Below are positions 1-9,120 of a DNA stretch of 14,762 bases, one piece after another. The position numbers and the translations under genes were made by a program. The DNA is taken from the NCBI GenBank assembly GCA_000827495.1, contig KN817759.1:4873-19634 (forward strand), given 5' to 3'. The notes under the pieces were generated by a model that worked only from the letters and a program-made list of their open reading frames with translations, did no database searches and was not told the DNA's origin. Each line of letters starts with the position of its first letter. The stretch's first letter is position 1. This DNA is from Hypholoma sublateritium FD-334 SS-4 (Eukaryota; Basidiomycota; Agaricomycetes; Agaricales; Strophariaceae).

Positions 1-533
1 GAGTGAATAGCCTACTAATTTCGCTTTTTGACCTTTTTGATCACCAGCAAAATAGACTATTTAATATCTCAATGAATACTGACCCCCATGGTCCCATCTT
101 TCACCAGCATCAACAGTAAATCTATATCTTCAAAACTACACCCTGATTGGGGGTGTAGGACGAGTGGAAGGAGCAGGAGGAGGCATGTATCATCATGTAG
201 TCTGAGTTGGGAATGATTTGTAAGCAGATTCAACATAATGTCACCTCCTCAATTGCTTCACCAATACCTACCACATTTAACTATAATAAATATATTCTGA
301 ATCTCCTCATTCATAGCTTTCAGGTGATACCAATTTTATGTGGGGAAGCATTCCAGAGGTGCAGAAAACTTCGCTTTTTTGGGCCTGTGGCACATGCTGA
401 TCAAATACTGATGGTGGCATCATTCCCCTTCCACCCAGGACAGATAAGAGTCTACCTTTGTCAATTCTAAGGGGATTTCCTTCAAATCTTTTAGATATGG
501 CAATGGTAGTATCTTTCTATATGGCTGTAACAT
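1..533 (-). pseudogene. Decayed minus-strand coding remnants, family not recognised
   Basis: On the minus strand two overlapping frames carry protein-like sequence that would join through a one-base shift near 420-430. One frame (533 to 420) ends in VDSYLSWVEGE and a stop. The other (516 to 307) continues with GMMPPSVFDQHVPQAQKSEV and ends SPESYE plus stop. Further along the same strand, below about 200, a possible acceptor (..CCCAACTCAG) precedes proline-rich and then YRFTVDAGERWDHGGQYS-like sequence, interrupted by stops and running off the window edge. The composition is credible as coding, but no single frame is open and I do not recognise the family. I infer a broken copy of a repeated gene; chance reading frames remain possible. 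Confidence 0.35.
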
Positions 534-624
534 TTTTATAGCAGATCAAGGATGTTATGTGGGTGAAAACTCCGAAGTAGACCATCTTCTCCCCCTCCCT
601 TTGAATGATTAGCTTGTTTCATGG

Positions 625-1011
625 TCACTTTTGATCGGACAGACATGCTAAGACATGTGTTGGAAAGGTCTTTATTGGCTCTACACCTGTGAACACGCCG
701 CCAAAGATCGGCCAGTCGTCCGCATCGCGCACGATGACATGTTGCTCGTATGACGGCAGCGGGTTGCGGCTCTCGTCCTCCTCCAGCGCGCCCTCCCAGT
801 CATCCCCATCTCCACCATCCGCCTCGCGTACGGTGTCCGCACCCTTGGTCTGCTGTGTGTCTGACGAGGAGCCGGAGAACTGGTGCTGCAGCGGGCTGGG
901 CGACACCGGCGTGTTGTACGAGAAGCTCAGGCTCGACGTGCCACTCCGCATGGACGTGGGTGTTCGTGCACCTCGAGCTGTGGGCCGATGTGGTGCAGTT
1001 CTACGCCGCAC
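625..1011 (-). CDS. Uncertain ORF in a GC-rich block
   Basis: This 128-codon minus-strand frame lies in a GC-rich block (about 640-1150) that stands out from AT-rich flanks. Its C-terminal half is acidic and tryptophan-containing (DGGDGDDWEGALEEDE, then VIVRDADDWPIFGGVFTG), which looks more like protein than the Arg/Pro-rich N-terminal part. The opposite strand also has open frames: the plus frame around 960-1145 reads VFVHLELWADVVQFYAAL and is helical in character. High GC alone keeps several frames open here, so either strand, or neither, may be real. No domain was recognised, and no function is proposed. From about 1182 to 1302 I see nothing. Confidence 0.25.
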   Translation of the reverse strand: MRRRTAPHRPTARGARTPTSMRSGTSSLSFSYNTPVSPSPLQHQFSGSSSDTQQTKGADTVREADGGDGDDWEGALEEDESRNPLPSYEQHVIVRDADDWPIFGGVFTGVEPIKTFPTHVLACLSDQK

Positions 1012-1302
1012 TCAATACGCCCGCTCAAGGCATCACTCTCATGTGCAACCTCCTCACGGGGCGCCGCGTGGAGGTGGATGCCGCCGTCACCGTGCAGGTC
1101 CTGCACATCCTGTCTGAGTATGTCTATGATAGAGTCTACCTTACTGTATATGTAAGTAGAACTCAAATAAAAATGGTTTGACACATATTCATTGGCATAA
1201 GCGCATATATTCCAATTCTACGTTTTACAAGGTACTTCAGAGACAAAAAATGTGCTTCATTATTTCCTTACATTCCTCGCGAGGAACTGTGGGATCTGTC
1301 AT

Positions 1303-1941
1303 TCATTTTATGTCAGCGTCAAATTCTGGATCAGACTCTGTGACAGAGTCATCTTGGGGTGCAACATTCTCTGTGGTAAGTATTCCTGGAGGCGACTCGG
1401 TGACTTCGACTGTAGCTATAAGTGGACCGTCTGACATAGAAGAGATTGCTTCCATGGTAGGATTATCAAGGTTTTCGGGATGTTTCTTGTTTGCATTGCG
1501 AAGGTTGTTCCACGCTACAAAATCGGGGAAATCTCGCTCGAATTGCGCCCATTCAGCATCGTGCCTAGCAAAGAAATCTGAATTCTGTACATGTAATATA
1601 TTATATCGGTCAGTATGAAGCCAAATAATAAAAAGACCACACTTGCCAGACTGCCAATAGACGACTCATCATCATTGGGTTCAGGTCATTTTTATTACAC
1701 GGTTCCACTCGAATTTCTAGCTGATCCTGGAAGGACACTTTTTTGTGCTTCTTGATATGCTAAATGTAGCATATAGTTGACTATAAGTAAAATAATGGAA
1801 GTAACATACCGGCAATTCTACTTCATTTGTATCTGAAGTAGGTATGATCTCATCGGAGTCAATAGGCTGGCAAGCAGACCAGTCCCAACTCGAAGCAGTT
1901 TTTGAGAAGAGGGAAGAAATTGGAACAAAATAACCTGGCAT
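1303..1941 (-). CDS. Small spliced gene of unknown function (possibly 5'-truncated)
   Basis: Three minus-strand exons join in phase 0 throughout: 1941-1810, 1759-1643 and 1584-1303, with introns of 50 nt (GTATGT donor) and 58 nt (weaker GTGTGG donor, ACATGTACAG acceptor). From the Met at 1941 the product is about 176 aa. Exon 1 contains FSKTASSWDWSACQPIDSDE. Exon 2 is basic then hydrophobic (HIKKHKKVSFQDQLEIRV, then NPMMMSRLLAVWQ). Exon 3 begins NSDFFARHDAEWAQFERDFP and ends in an acidic tail before TGA. The frame stays open upstream to 2025 (ESPSPSPNLQCGKLLIGK), with a possible acceptor at 1996-1997, so the true start may lie further up or be lost. It is divergent from the gene starting at 2152. 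I do not recognise the family; clean splicing and coding composition argue it is real. Confidence 0.55.
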
Positions 1942-2151
1942 TTCTTTTAAGAATTTATTAGGATTGGAAGATTTTCCAATGAGTAATTTTCCACACTGCA
2001 GATTAGGGGACGGAGAAGGGGATTCTCAAGAGGGCTCACTATTAATAAATTGAACATGTGACCTGATTGGAAATACGACGCGACGCGCGTCGCAAACCCA
2101 TCTCTCCTTCTGCTGTCCGGACTCCAGATTCCTTCCCATTATTTCTCGTAG

Positions 2152-2750
2152 ATGGATTGGTACAACATGTCTACATCTAATAACACCCACGGCTACAACT
2201 TTCCGAGTCATAATCACAACGTTAGCAATCATCAATCTCATCAAGACACCGGTGACTTCGGCAGTAGATCAGTCAGTTATTCTTATTTTACGCTGCCGCA
2301 TGAGCACTGTTGACTTTACCTCAGGTATATGCACAACAAGATAGCATATTCCAGCCACAGAATAACCAAGGCTACCAGAATGCGCCAGTTGGGCCGAGCT
2401 TTGATGCTCTTGGCATTATTGGAGCTGCTTCAAAGGAGAAGCTCCTTGCGTCAGAAAACAAGGCATATTCACTTCTTTTACATGACTATATGCAAGCAAA
2501 GGCTGAATTATGCGCAAAAAAGTACNGTCTTACTATTTTTATGCGCATATATTCACACTGATATTATCTGTAGCGAAATGATCACGTTCTTGAAAGAGCA
2601 CAGCCGCACCATATCGCCGGTCGAGACACAGCCAGCCGACACCCACGTCTTGTCTTCAACAAAGCAGTCCGGCTTTTTGGTACCCAAGCCAGATATCCCA
2701 CTCTCTCCTCCTGCGCTCAGCAAGGACGACTACGATAATGCCAAGTTTTG
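2152..2750 (+). pseudogene. 5' part of an unknown gene split by a MULE insertion
   Basis: Exon 1 is 2152-2271 (start MDWYNMSTSN; a second Met at 2167 is possible). A 53-nt intron follows (GTCAGT..CTCAG), then exon 2 at 2325-2525 (SFDALGIIGAASKEKLLASE, helical), an intron at about 2527-2573 (GTCTTA..TGTAG), and exon 3 from 2574 (EMITFLKEHSRT.., then a Ser/Pro-rich stretch) to ..KDDYDNAKF. The reading frame runs straight into the element: bases 2749-2751 form a TGA created at the junction. An ambiguous base (N, 2526) sits at the exon 2 donor, and the exon 2/3 frames do not match with exactly one base there, so that call needs checking. The gene resumes at 6398. The family is not recognised; similar Gln/Ser/Pro-rich N-termini are common in multi-copy agaricomycete proteins. 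Confidence 0.6.
2742..2750 (+). repeat. Target-site duplication, left copy
   Basis: The 9-bp sequence CAAGTTTTG directly abuts the left terminal repeat of the MULE. The identical 9 bases abut its right end at 6389-6397. A 9-bp duplication is typical of Mutator-like elements (8-11 bp). Confidence 0.88.
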
Positions 2751-2779
2751 AGCCCACCTTGCTCTCCCCCACTATGACA
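2751..2779 (+). repeat. MULE terminal inverted repeat, left
   Basis: This pairs with 6360-6388 in inverted orientation. The inner 19 bases (gctctcccccactatgaca, 2761-2779) match perfectly; the outer 10 match at about half the positions, including the terminal AGC. Confidence 0.85.
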
Positions 2780-3077
2780 ACGCGTGACTCTACGGAATTT
2801 GCTGTCTAAGGTGCATGTGAGCACTGTTGAACGAGTAAACGAGTTACGACGTGCACGCAGTAGATAGCATTTGTGATAACTAAGTCATCACTCATCCTGT
2901 AGTAAAGTAGTACCATATCATTTTGCATGTTTTGGTGTTCATCCGTACATATGGCAATTGAAATCAAGAAAATATATCAAATTGCAGATTAACAAGATAT
3001 CGAGCCGGCGGTCGGCGACGGGCGGAGGACGGAATATTATCAAACATTGAAACAACAAGAACATACAGGCCTCCGTA

Positions 3078-6000
3078 TCATGTGCCGGCGGACCTTGTGC
3101 GGTAGAACATGGCTTCACTTGTTGACTTCTCCCACGTTGACAGTGTTGCTCCCCTCGTCATCTTCATCCTTCTCTCCTTCATCAGACATGCAGACGCCAT
3201 TCGAAAGAACGATGCACCATTGCGCTCCAAGCCCTTGAGCATGCGCTGGTCACGAAATTGAACCTGGTAACATAGTCCATCGGCAAAATCTGTGATCAGT
3301 TTTATCTTATCCTCCATCGCCTCGTCAAAGGTCAAACCACCCGCGCTGGAAACAAATGCCTCCTCTTCAATGTCATCATCGTTGTCGTCATCGTCACCCT
3401 CATCATCTTCATCGGCAATATCACCGGGAGTGGCAGTGTGCACGCCCTCAAGCCTATGACCTGCCACGGTGCCAGTTTCGTTGGACCCTGGGTGTAGTGC
3501 CTCATCGTCGTCAAGTGGTTTTAGGGTCGGATGTTGCCAAAATGGTGTTGTTCGATGCCGTTTGGCTTCGAGAAAAAATATTGCAGGGACAGCGTGTACC
3601 ATTTGTACAAGGTGCTTGCACACAAGGAAGCGGCTTATGACAAATGATGGGCAAGTGCATTTCCAGTTCTTTACATCAGGTCGGTACGCATCACTGACTG
3701 GATATGTGATTTCTCTTTTCTCCAGCTTTTGCCACATCTTCTTGAAGTCCTTTCGCCAGCAAGGTAGCTCTCGGTAGCGGCCTGTATCAATGAGTAAGTG
3801 GTCCAACTTTCGGTAGTAACATGGTGCCAATTTCGTGACTAGAATCCACACAAGCAAGTCACACTGAGGCATATGGAAATAATGAAGAAAATCGTGCTTG
3901 ATGCGACGCCAGCTAAATTTGGGTAAGCTATAACTCTTGAATTGTGTATTTGAATACTTACTGAGACTCGACCATCATAGTAGTTTTCAATATCGGTATC
4001 TCATCATGGGCCGAGCGAGCCCACAGGTTCCACCTCCCCGATCTATACCAGTTCTCCCAGAGGTAAGCCCAAACTTCTGGAAGCTCGTTCTCGACACAAA
4101 ATGAATACATTTGTTGAACAGCCCATCATCGGATTCCTTCCCGAGATGGAGGTGCATAACCAGGGATCAAAGGATGAGCGCAAAAGTGTTTCTCTATCAT
4201 TGTGATTATGGTGTCACGGTACAAGGCGGAACAGAAAGTATGACATGTACTGGTGGTCGTTTCGTCATCATCGTTGACTCCATCTTCAGGTTTTCCACTT
4301 GGTTCAACCAGTGGTTGGGTTGCTGGAATGCGGATTGTTAGCCGCTCCACTCTGTCTCCACCCAACGTAAATGTATTCGCTGTGCTTGGAGCTACTGGAG
4401 GATTTGGCATGGGTGATAGTGGTGGGTTTGGTGAGAGCACTGGTGGTGGTGGCGGCTGTTTCACGACAGGAATCTTGATACGAAGTATGTTTGCTGCATC
4501 TAGGTCTGTACTGGGTAGAGGAGGAGGGACTGTGGACTGTGGTTGAGATGCAGGTGGCGCTGCCTGTATGTCAGGTTCAGGTAAGCTGCCTTCATAATCT
4601 CCTGGATCAGTCTTCTTGCCAGCTGGCTTGAAGTCGCAGTTGATGAAAGAGTACTCGGCGCATGCACGTTCGACGTTGTATGGAGTTGTCGCCAGTTTGC
4701 AATTTTCTAACCGTGTTCGAACTGCGTGTCGTAAATGCCACCAGCACAAACTAATCTTTGTTTTCCAGACCTCCTTCAAGCAACCTATTTCGGCCATATC
4801 TTTATCGATGTGTGCGAAAATGGGATGGATTCCATATACATCACGCAAACATTTCGCCCAAACGGAGAGGGCTTTCGTTCGCTTTCCTTGGTCAATCGCT
4901 GTTGCTGTGGATAGCAGACAATATGCCAAAGGGAAGCCTGCATTGTCATATTCACCCAGCACAGTGTAAAGCTCAAGATGTCTTGAATTTGTGTTGTCTA
5001 TATGGTTTTACCGTACAATCGTGAGGTTCTGAGATCAGATATTGAAAATACCTGAACTCACATGTGGCGTTAAGGCCAATTTCGAGGACGCGACCTTTGA
5101 GCAGCTGGGCAATCTTCTTCATCCCCCATGCCACCATTTCCGTGCCTTCTGGGACATCTTGCAGTTGGAAGACATCAACGTCGTCGCCAAATTCGTTGAG
5201 GAGCTTTGTGGCTGATGAAATTTGATGCTTGTCTCGGAGCCAGTGGGCTTTGCTCAGTTCTTGCCATGCGGTATGTACTTGTGTTGCTGTTACTTGAGGA
5301 TAGACAGACTGAATCCTTGAAACCATCATTGCCGGCTTCAGCCACTCCACTTGCTCTTCGATCATCTGATTAGCCTCGGGCGGCATTGTGACATCAAAAT
5401 ATAGAACATGCTTGAATTCGTGTTGAAGCTTGACGGTGACATGTAGCTCTCCACCCTTCTTCAGACGGCAACAAGTAATCAAAAGTCGGCTTTGACATGG
5501 ATATCGCTTCATGCCGACAGTTTCGCAATGTTTGACATTTGGGTCCTTTGAAGGCTTTGCTTTTTTCTTATGGGCTTCATCTTGACTACACCAGTATCGA
5601 GTGCGGTGCCCACTTTTCAATTCTTTGTGGTCTTTTACACTTCCTTACGTCGTAAGTTTTCATTTTGCCTCAAGATGAAAAAGAGCTCATGTAAATCTGT
5701 ATCCAGTTAGCTTCCATATCTCTTGTGCTGCCATCTCTACGCACTCCTTGTCGGTAATTACTGAATCGCCCTTGACCAGGTACGTTCCATGAAATTGAAC
5801 ATGGCTGCTTGATTTAAACTGGTGTCGAATCGTGTCAAATAGATCTTCTGCATCGCAGTAGTTATCGGCATCCTATTGTTAAATAAGCTCATTAGTAAGT
5901 GGTGGCAATGATTAGCTTCATATTTATCTCACTTTATCGTCGTAGTCTCCAAACGGATCATTTTCTGAATCATCGTCTTCCTCCTGGGAGTTGCTATCTG

Positions 6001-6143
6001 AGGTCCGGCGCCGACCCTTGTATCTTTCATTTTCGTCTTTGTTATTGCGGGCCCGTTTTTGCCCAGTTTTTTCCTGAGGTGTTTCTGCTGTTTTTCTTCT
6101 GGCTCATGCGGTGCACTGGTTTTCGCTGTCCCGTGTCTGACAT
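3078..6143 (-). pseudogene. MULE transposase with SWIM zinc finger, inactivated
   Basis: The exons, in minus-strand order, are 6143-5933, 5872-5691, 5639-5062, 4997-3962 and 3912-3078, with introns of 60, 51, 64 and 49 nt. The summed exon length is 2,842 nt, about 946 codons plus one extra base. Domains in order: a Cys/His DNA-binding region (RYWCSQDE.., HEFKH); the RNase-H-like MULE core (GLNATYNTN, then HIDKDMAEI, CWWHLRHAV, a Pro-rich insert, TTMMVESHWRRIKH); a C-terminal SWIM finger with Cys-x-Cys...Cys-x-His (3612-3659); and an acidic tail. Four lesions are visible: a frameshift in exon 1 (the ATG frame stops at 6042-6044), an exon 2 donor reading ATGAGC where GTGAGC is expected (5690), Asn instead of the first catalytic Asp (5069-5071), and an in-frame TGA at 4126-4128. 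The second Asp and the Glu remain. The family was judged by motif recall. Confidence 0.85.
3612..3659 (-). other. SWIM zinc-finger segment of the transposase
   Basis: The translated segment CTCPSFVISRFLVCKHL has the spacing C-x-C-(x10)-C-x-H expected of SWIM domains, which accompany MULE and FAR1-type transposases and bind DNA or protein partners. All four ligands are present. Confidence 0.85.
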
Positions 6144-6320
6144 GGTGAACAATGTTTTTGTGTCGCGTTTTCTGGTAAAATTGACTTGCACCATGGCTTG
6201 TGGCATTTATTAAAATGGTCCATAGGAAGGATAAATAATAAATATGAGGTAATGTGAGGCGCGTAGATTGCACGTAGAGTTTAGATGTTGAGTTACAACT
6301 TGTTTACGGTACACGAACAG

Positions 6321-6339
6321 CACGTGAGTAGATCACGTG
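6321..6339. promoter_or_regulatory. Inverted repeat with two CACGTG cores upstream of the transposase
   Basis: CACGTGA and TCACGTG form a perfect 7-bp inverted pair separated by GTAGA, about 180 bp upstream of the transposase ATG (6143) and inside the right terminal region. CACGTG is the classic E-box for bHLH factors. A transcription or transposase binding site is an inference. Confidence 0.35.
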
Positions 6340-6359
6340 CAAATTTCCATTTTGGGAAA

Positions 6360-6388
6360 TGTCATAGTGGGGGAGAGCTGGGCTAGCT
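6360..6388 (-). repeat. MULE terminal inverted repeat, right
   Basis: This is the mirror of 2751-2779. Its reverse complement begins AGC and contains the same 19-base block gctctcccccactatgaca. It is immediately followed by the second CAAGTTTTG. Confidence 0.85.
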
Positions 6389-6397
6389 CAAGTTTTG
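6389..6397 (+). repeat. Target-site duplication, right copy
   Basis: The 9 bases CAAGTTTTG are identical to 2742-2750. Base 6398 continues the interrupted codon of the host gene (TTT TG|G gives Phe-Trp). Confidence 0.88.
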
Positions 6398-7966
6398 GAG
6401 CCTTGAAGACTGGAACGGCTTCCAGGTAGAAGAGAAACGGTTTGGAAAGGAACCGCCACGTCTGGACTTTCTAACGGATGAAGAAGGTGATGTAGTTTCC
6501 CCTGCGCGCAAGAAGGAATTCTACGAGTGGTTCTCAGTCCTTGCTGCCTCACTTTTTCGTGCGCGCGAGGACCCTAAAACGTGGAAGAAAAAAACAAAGT
6601 TTGCAAGTGAGTTTATCTCAAACTCCATGCGCCAGAAGTTCCTCGAGTTTCGTCTTTGCGAAAACGACTGGAAGATTGAGAAGTANGGGTCTATCAAATA
6701 CTCGGACTGGGATAAAGGTCCCCGGGTGGGAGGACAGCTAAAGCNTACGTCACAAGTTCATTATATNNNCTAACGATATGACTGACCTTTTCAGGTGACA
6801 ATCCATCGATAAATGTTAATGCTGGGAGCGTTAAACGAAAGCGAGAAGAGGACTTCATTAAGTTGGAGCCCCTCCAGAAGAAATTGAAGAAGGTCAAGCG
6901 CCCGGAATCCGAGACTGTGATTTCTTTGGACTCCGAGGGTGAAGACAGGAGGAAGTCGTCGGGCAGTGCTCTTGTTTGATCAGAGGTTTGTGTTTTCAAC
7001 ATATACTTTTGCTAAGACATATTTACTTCCCCATTCCCAAGTCTGTTGCCCCTGTCAACGGCGACAAAATCATTGACAAGAGGCCCAAACACCATGATCG
7101 TCCGGCGGCTCCACCTTCTGTATTGGGGAATTCAACTTCGACGGCGGCATCACCTCCAGCCGCACCTCCAGCTTTGCCATCTGGCAGCCGACTCTCTCCT
7201 CAGCCGCTTGATGTAGATGTGAACGCTGGCGCAAAAATACCAGAAACAGTGTCAAATATGGACCAGGGTGCGATAGCCTCAGCAGTGCCAAGCCCCAATG
7301 TCCACGAGTCCGAATCTGAGTTGAATGATTTGAGCAAGGTGAGTATATCTTGTAATCGTGATACAGGTATCTGATCACCGCCTCACTATGATATAGGAAA
7401 TACCAGCGTCATTGACTGTTGCATCCAAAGTGCCCCTTCGCAAACGAAGGGGCCGTAGAGTGAGTCAGACAAACAACATACCATCGGACAGCCAAATCCT
7501 TTGTATGTTGCATTTGCCTTTGATACTTACAACACCACGCTAACCTTAACATGAGGTCGAGGATGGCCATTCCACATCCAGATAAGGAACTCCTTGCTCC
7601 CATGAGCACTGACCCGCCTGCCGCTCCCGGATCGGCTTTACCACCTTCCTCGACAATGTCTGCACCAAAGAAGGGAGGGAAGCTCATGCAGCCGTCTAAC
7701 GCGAACACACCTCGGTGAGTACCTATTAGGCTGTTACTGAAGTCATCCGGCTGACCCATATTCGATCGCAGTAATCTATTTGCTATAGATTACCTTAAAG
7801 ATCATCCAATTACGTCGGCCGAGTTCAAAATAGTCTGGGCCAGCCTCGATAAAGATATGCTAAAGGTATGACAGNAAATTTCATATCTACTTTATATATA
7901 TTGACGGATGTAATCAAGAACTACGAGGATCTTTCTCGTGAAAAGAAGAAGACTTCCATGAAATAG
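6398..7966 (+). pseudogene. 3' part of the unknown gene split by the MULE
   Basis: Exons, read from the splice signals, are 6398-6744, 6795-6973, 7042-7338, 7397-7502, 7556-7714, 7772-7865 and 7919-7966 (TAG). The first carries WSLEDWNGFQVEEKRFG and then a charged helical block (KKEFYEWFSVLAASLFRARE, FLEFRLCENDWKI). The next is basic and acidic (VKRKREEDF, KKLKKVKRP). Later exons are Pro/Ser/Ala-rich with a basic patch (VPLRKRRGRR), and the end is FAIDYLKDHPITSAEFKIVW and NYEDLSREKKKTSMK. The N at 6745 is probably G, giving a GTACGT donor. Donor 6974 (GTTTGA) avoids a TGA that the alternative at 6986 would include. The 7502/7556 junction is one base out of frame. The basic motifs suggest a nuclear protein, but the family is not recognised. 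The uninterrupted gene would encode about 575 aa. Confidence 0.6.
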
Positions 7967-8380
7967 CTAACCAACTCGGGCCTTGATACAGGTAAGTTCT
8001 CTTTGTAGCGCATCCTGCAGCCTCCGTTGATTAGCTTACGGTGTTTGGCAGATACTGCATGCCCCAGTTAGCATACATATGTAGTCGGAAACAGTTGGTA
8101 GAGATTGGATTAGACCAGAAATAGCATTATTTTGGACATGCAGATGTTGTTGGACCACGTCAGAATATTTTCAGACTACGTCAGATAAGAGCGGATGGAA
8201 TTGGAATAAGTAGCCCTGTACAGAGCGGATTTTTTCTGACAAGGGGGTCATTCTACGGACGTGATCTGACATGGTCTGGATCTCCGGATGGGGTCAGTAA
8301 CCCGCAGATTAGCTCGGCTGGGGGCAGAAGCCGTTTTCACTGGGCTTAAGTGGCAACTGCCCATGTTTGATACATAATTA
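7967..8380. other. Intergenic, no gene seen
   Basis: I see no coding frame. A short direct repeat is present near 8157-8190 (CCACGTCAGA and CTACGTCAGA, about 20 bp apart), and AGAGCGGAT occurs twice nearby (about 8189 and 8223). The stretch may be the 3' flank of the split gene or an old repeat remnant; I could not define element ends. Confidence 0.3.
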
Positions 8381-8410
8381 CAGCAGCAGTGGTTGGCTGC
8401 CCCGCCCGCC

Positions 8411-9120
8411 GACGATGGCCTACCGCAGCCAGCACATAGCTCTTACCTCGCTGCTGAATACTGCCTGCGTTTCGGCGCCCAGCACATCCCCCCGCTCAAC
8501 GACGACGCGGGAGGAAGTTGTCTTCGCTGTCACAAATGCCCACCGACGACCGGTTGATCCCCAGCAGCCAGTTCCACCCCGGAATGGCGCAAGCCCACGA
8601 CACTTGAGTTCGAGGACCGCATTGGCGCCACTGAGAGCAAGCGCGATGACACGACGCCCTGGAGCTAGCATATCCTCGCTGCTCCTCTCCGTTGCAGTCT
8701 CGCGACTGAAAACAGCACCGCTGTCGAGTTCGATCGTGACGGCGTGATGCTATCCGCCACCTTGCCCCTGCCTTCTGCCTCATGGACACCGCCGATGGTG
8801 CTCCTGCCGCTATCGCCGGTGACGTGCGTGGGCAGCGAGGGTGCGGTCGGTGCGTCATTGAGTGTGGACATCGTCTTTACCTTGGGCGAGGAGCCCTGGA
8901 ATGGCGAGCGCGGGATAAGCGCGGGTATGACTTGGAGTAGTTGCCTCCGCCGCCGCCGCAATGTGCGTCCATGTCATTCCGCTTTGGTGAGTGTCTCGTT
9001 TTCCTCGGAGTTGAGCGACCTGAGCAGCTCGCACATCTAGCGACTGCGTATGAGGAGCGCCTCGCTACCGCCGAGGACCAATGCGGCAACCCATGCATAC
9101 ACGAGGGGGCCCACAGCTAA
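8411..9120 (+). pseudogene. GC-rich decayed gene, family not recognised
   Basis: One plus frame from 8411 reads DDGLPQPAHSSYLAAEYCLR and a Cys-containing segment (CLRCHKCP). It meets TGA at 8555-8557 and TAG at 8666-8668, yet keeps coding-like composition between them (TPEWRKPTTLEFEDRIGA, then STAVEFDRDGVMLSATLPL). A second frame takes over near 8761 (CLMDTADGAPAAIAGDV, CVIECGHRLYLGRGALEW), meets a TAG near 8938, then reads SFRFGECLVFLGVERPEQLA and HLATAYEERLATAEDQCG before TAA near 9118. The TGA could derive from CGA by a CpG change. Two interrupted frames in the same direction suggest a degraded gene rather than spliced exons. Possible further exons extend to about 9470 with GT-AG-like borders (donor 9330, acceptor near 9389). 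No function is proposed. Confidence 0.35.

Larger units (their letters stand above)
2751..6388 (-). mobile_element. Complete but inactive Mutator-like (MULE) DNA transposon
   Basis: This 3,638-bp element is bounded by 29-bp terminal inverted repeats and a perfect 9-bp target duplication, and carries one MULE transposase gene on the minus strand. The boundaries are fixed by three agreeing signals: the duplication, the mirrored repeats, and the host gene frame, which rejoins exactly (DYDNAKF then WSLEDWNG) when the element and one duplication copy are removed. Left of the transposase (2780-3077) is about 300 bp without a gene, including a short GC-rich patch near 3003-3031. Right of it (6144-6359) is the presumed promoter region. 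The transposase is broken, so the element could move only if supplied in trans. Confidence 0.88.

Noticed and set aside
2026..2244. 72-codon minus-strand frame considered as the first exon of the 1303-1941 gene
   Set aside because: It lies antisense over the start of the plus-strand gene at 2152, and the only joining donor (GTCACA) is poor.
2301..2832. TGAGCACTGTTGA occurring near 2301 and again near 2818
   Set aside because: It is only 13 bases, one copy in an intron and one in the MULE, with no further flanking similarity; probably chance.
4253..4969. Plus-strand frames opposite the transposase
   Set aside because: They are shadows of the minus-strand exon, which has clear MULE motifs.
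5929..6273. 114-codon minus frame (MQSTRLTLPH..) as the transposase N-terminus
   Set aside because: It is in neither the ATG frame at 6143 nor the frame leading into the GTGAGA donor at 5932; the acidic END..YDD-type ending is in another frame.
8100..8400. Possible solo LTR in the spacer after the split gene
   Set aside because: I found no matching TG..CA ends, target duplication or second copy.
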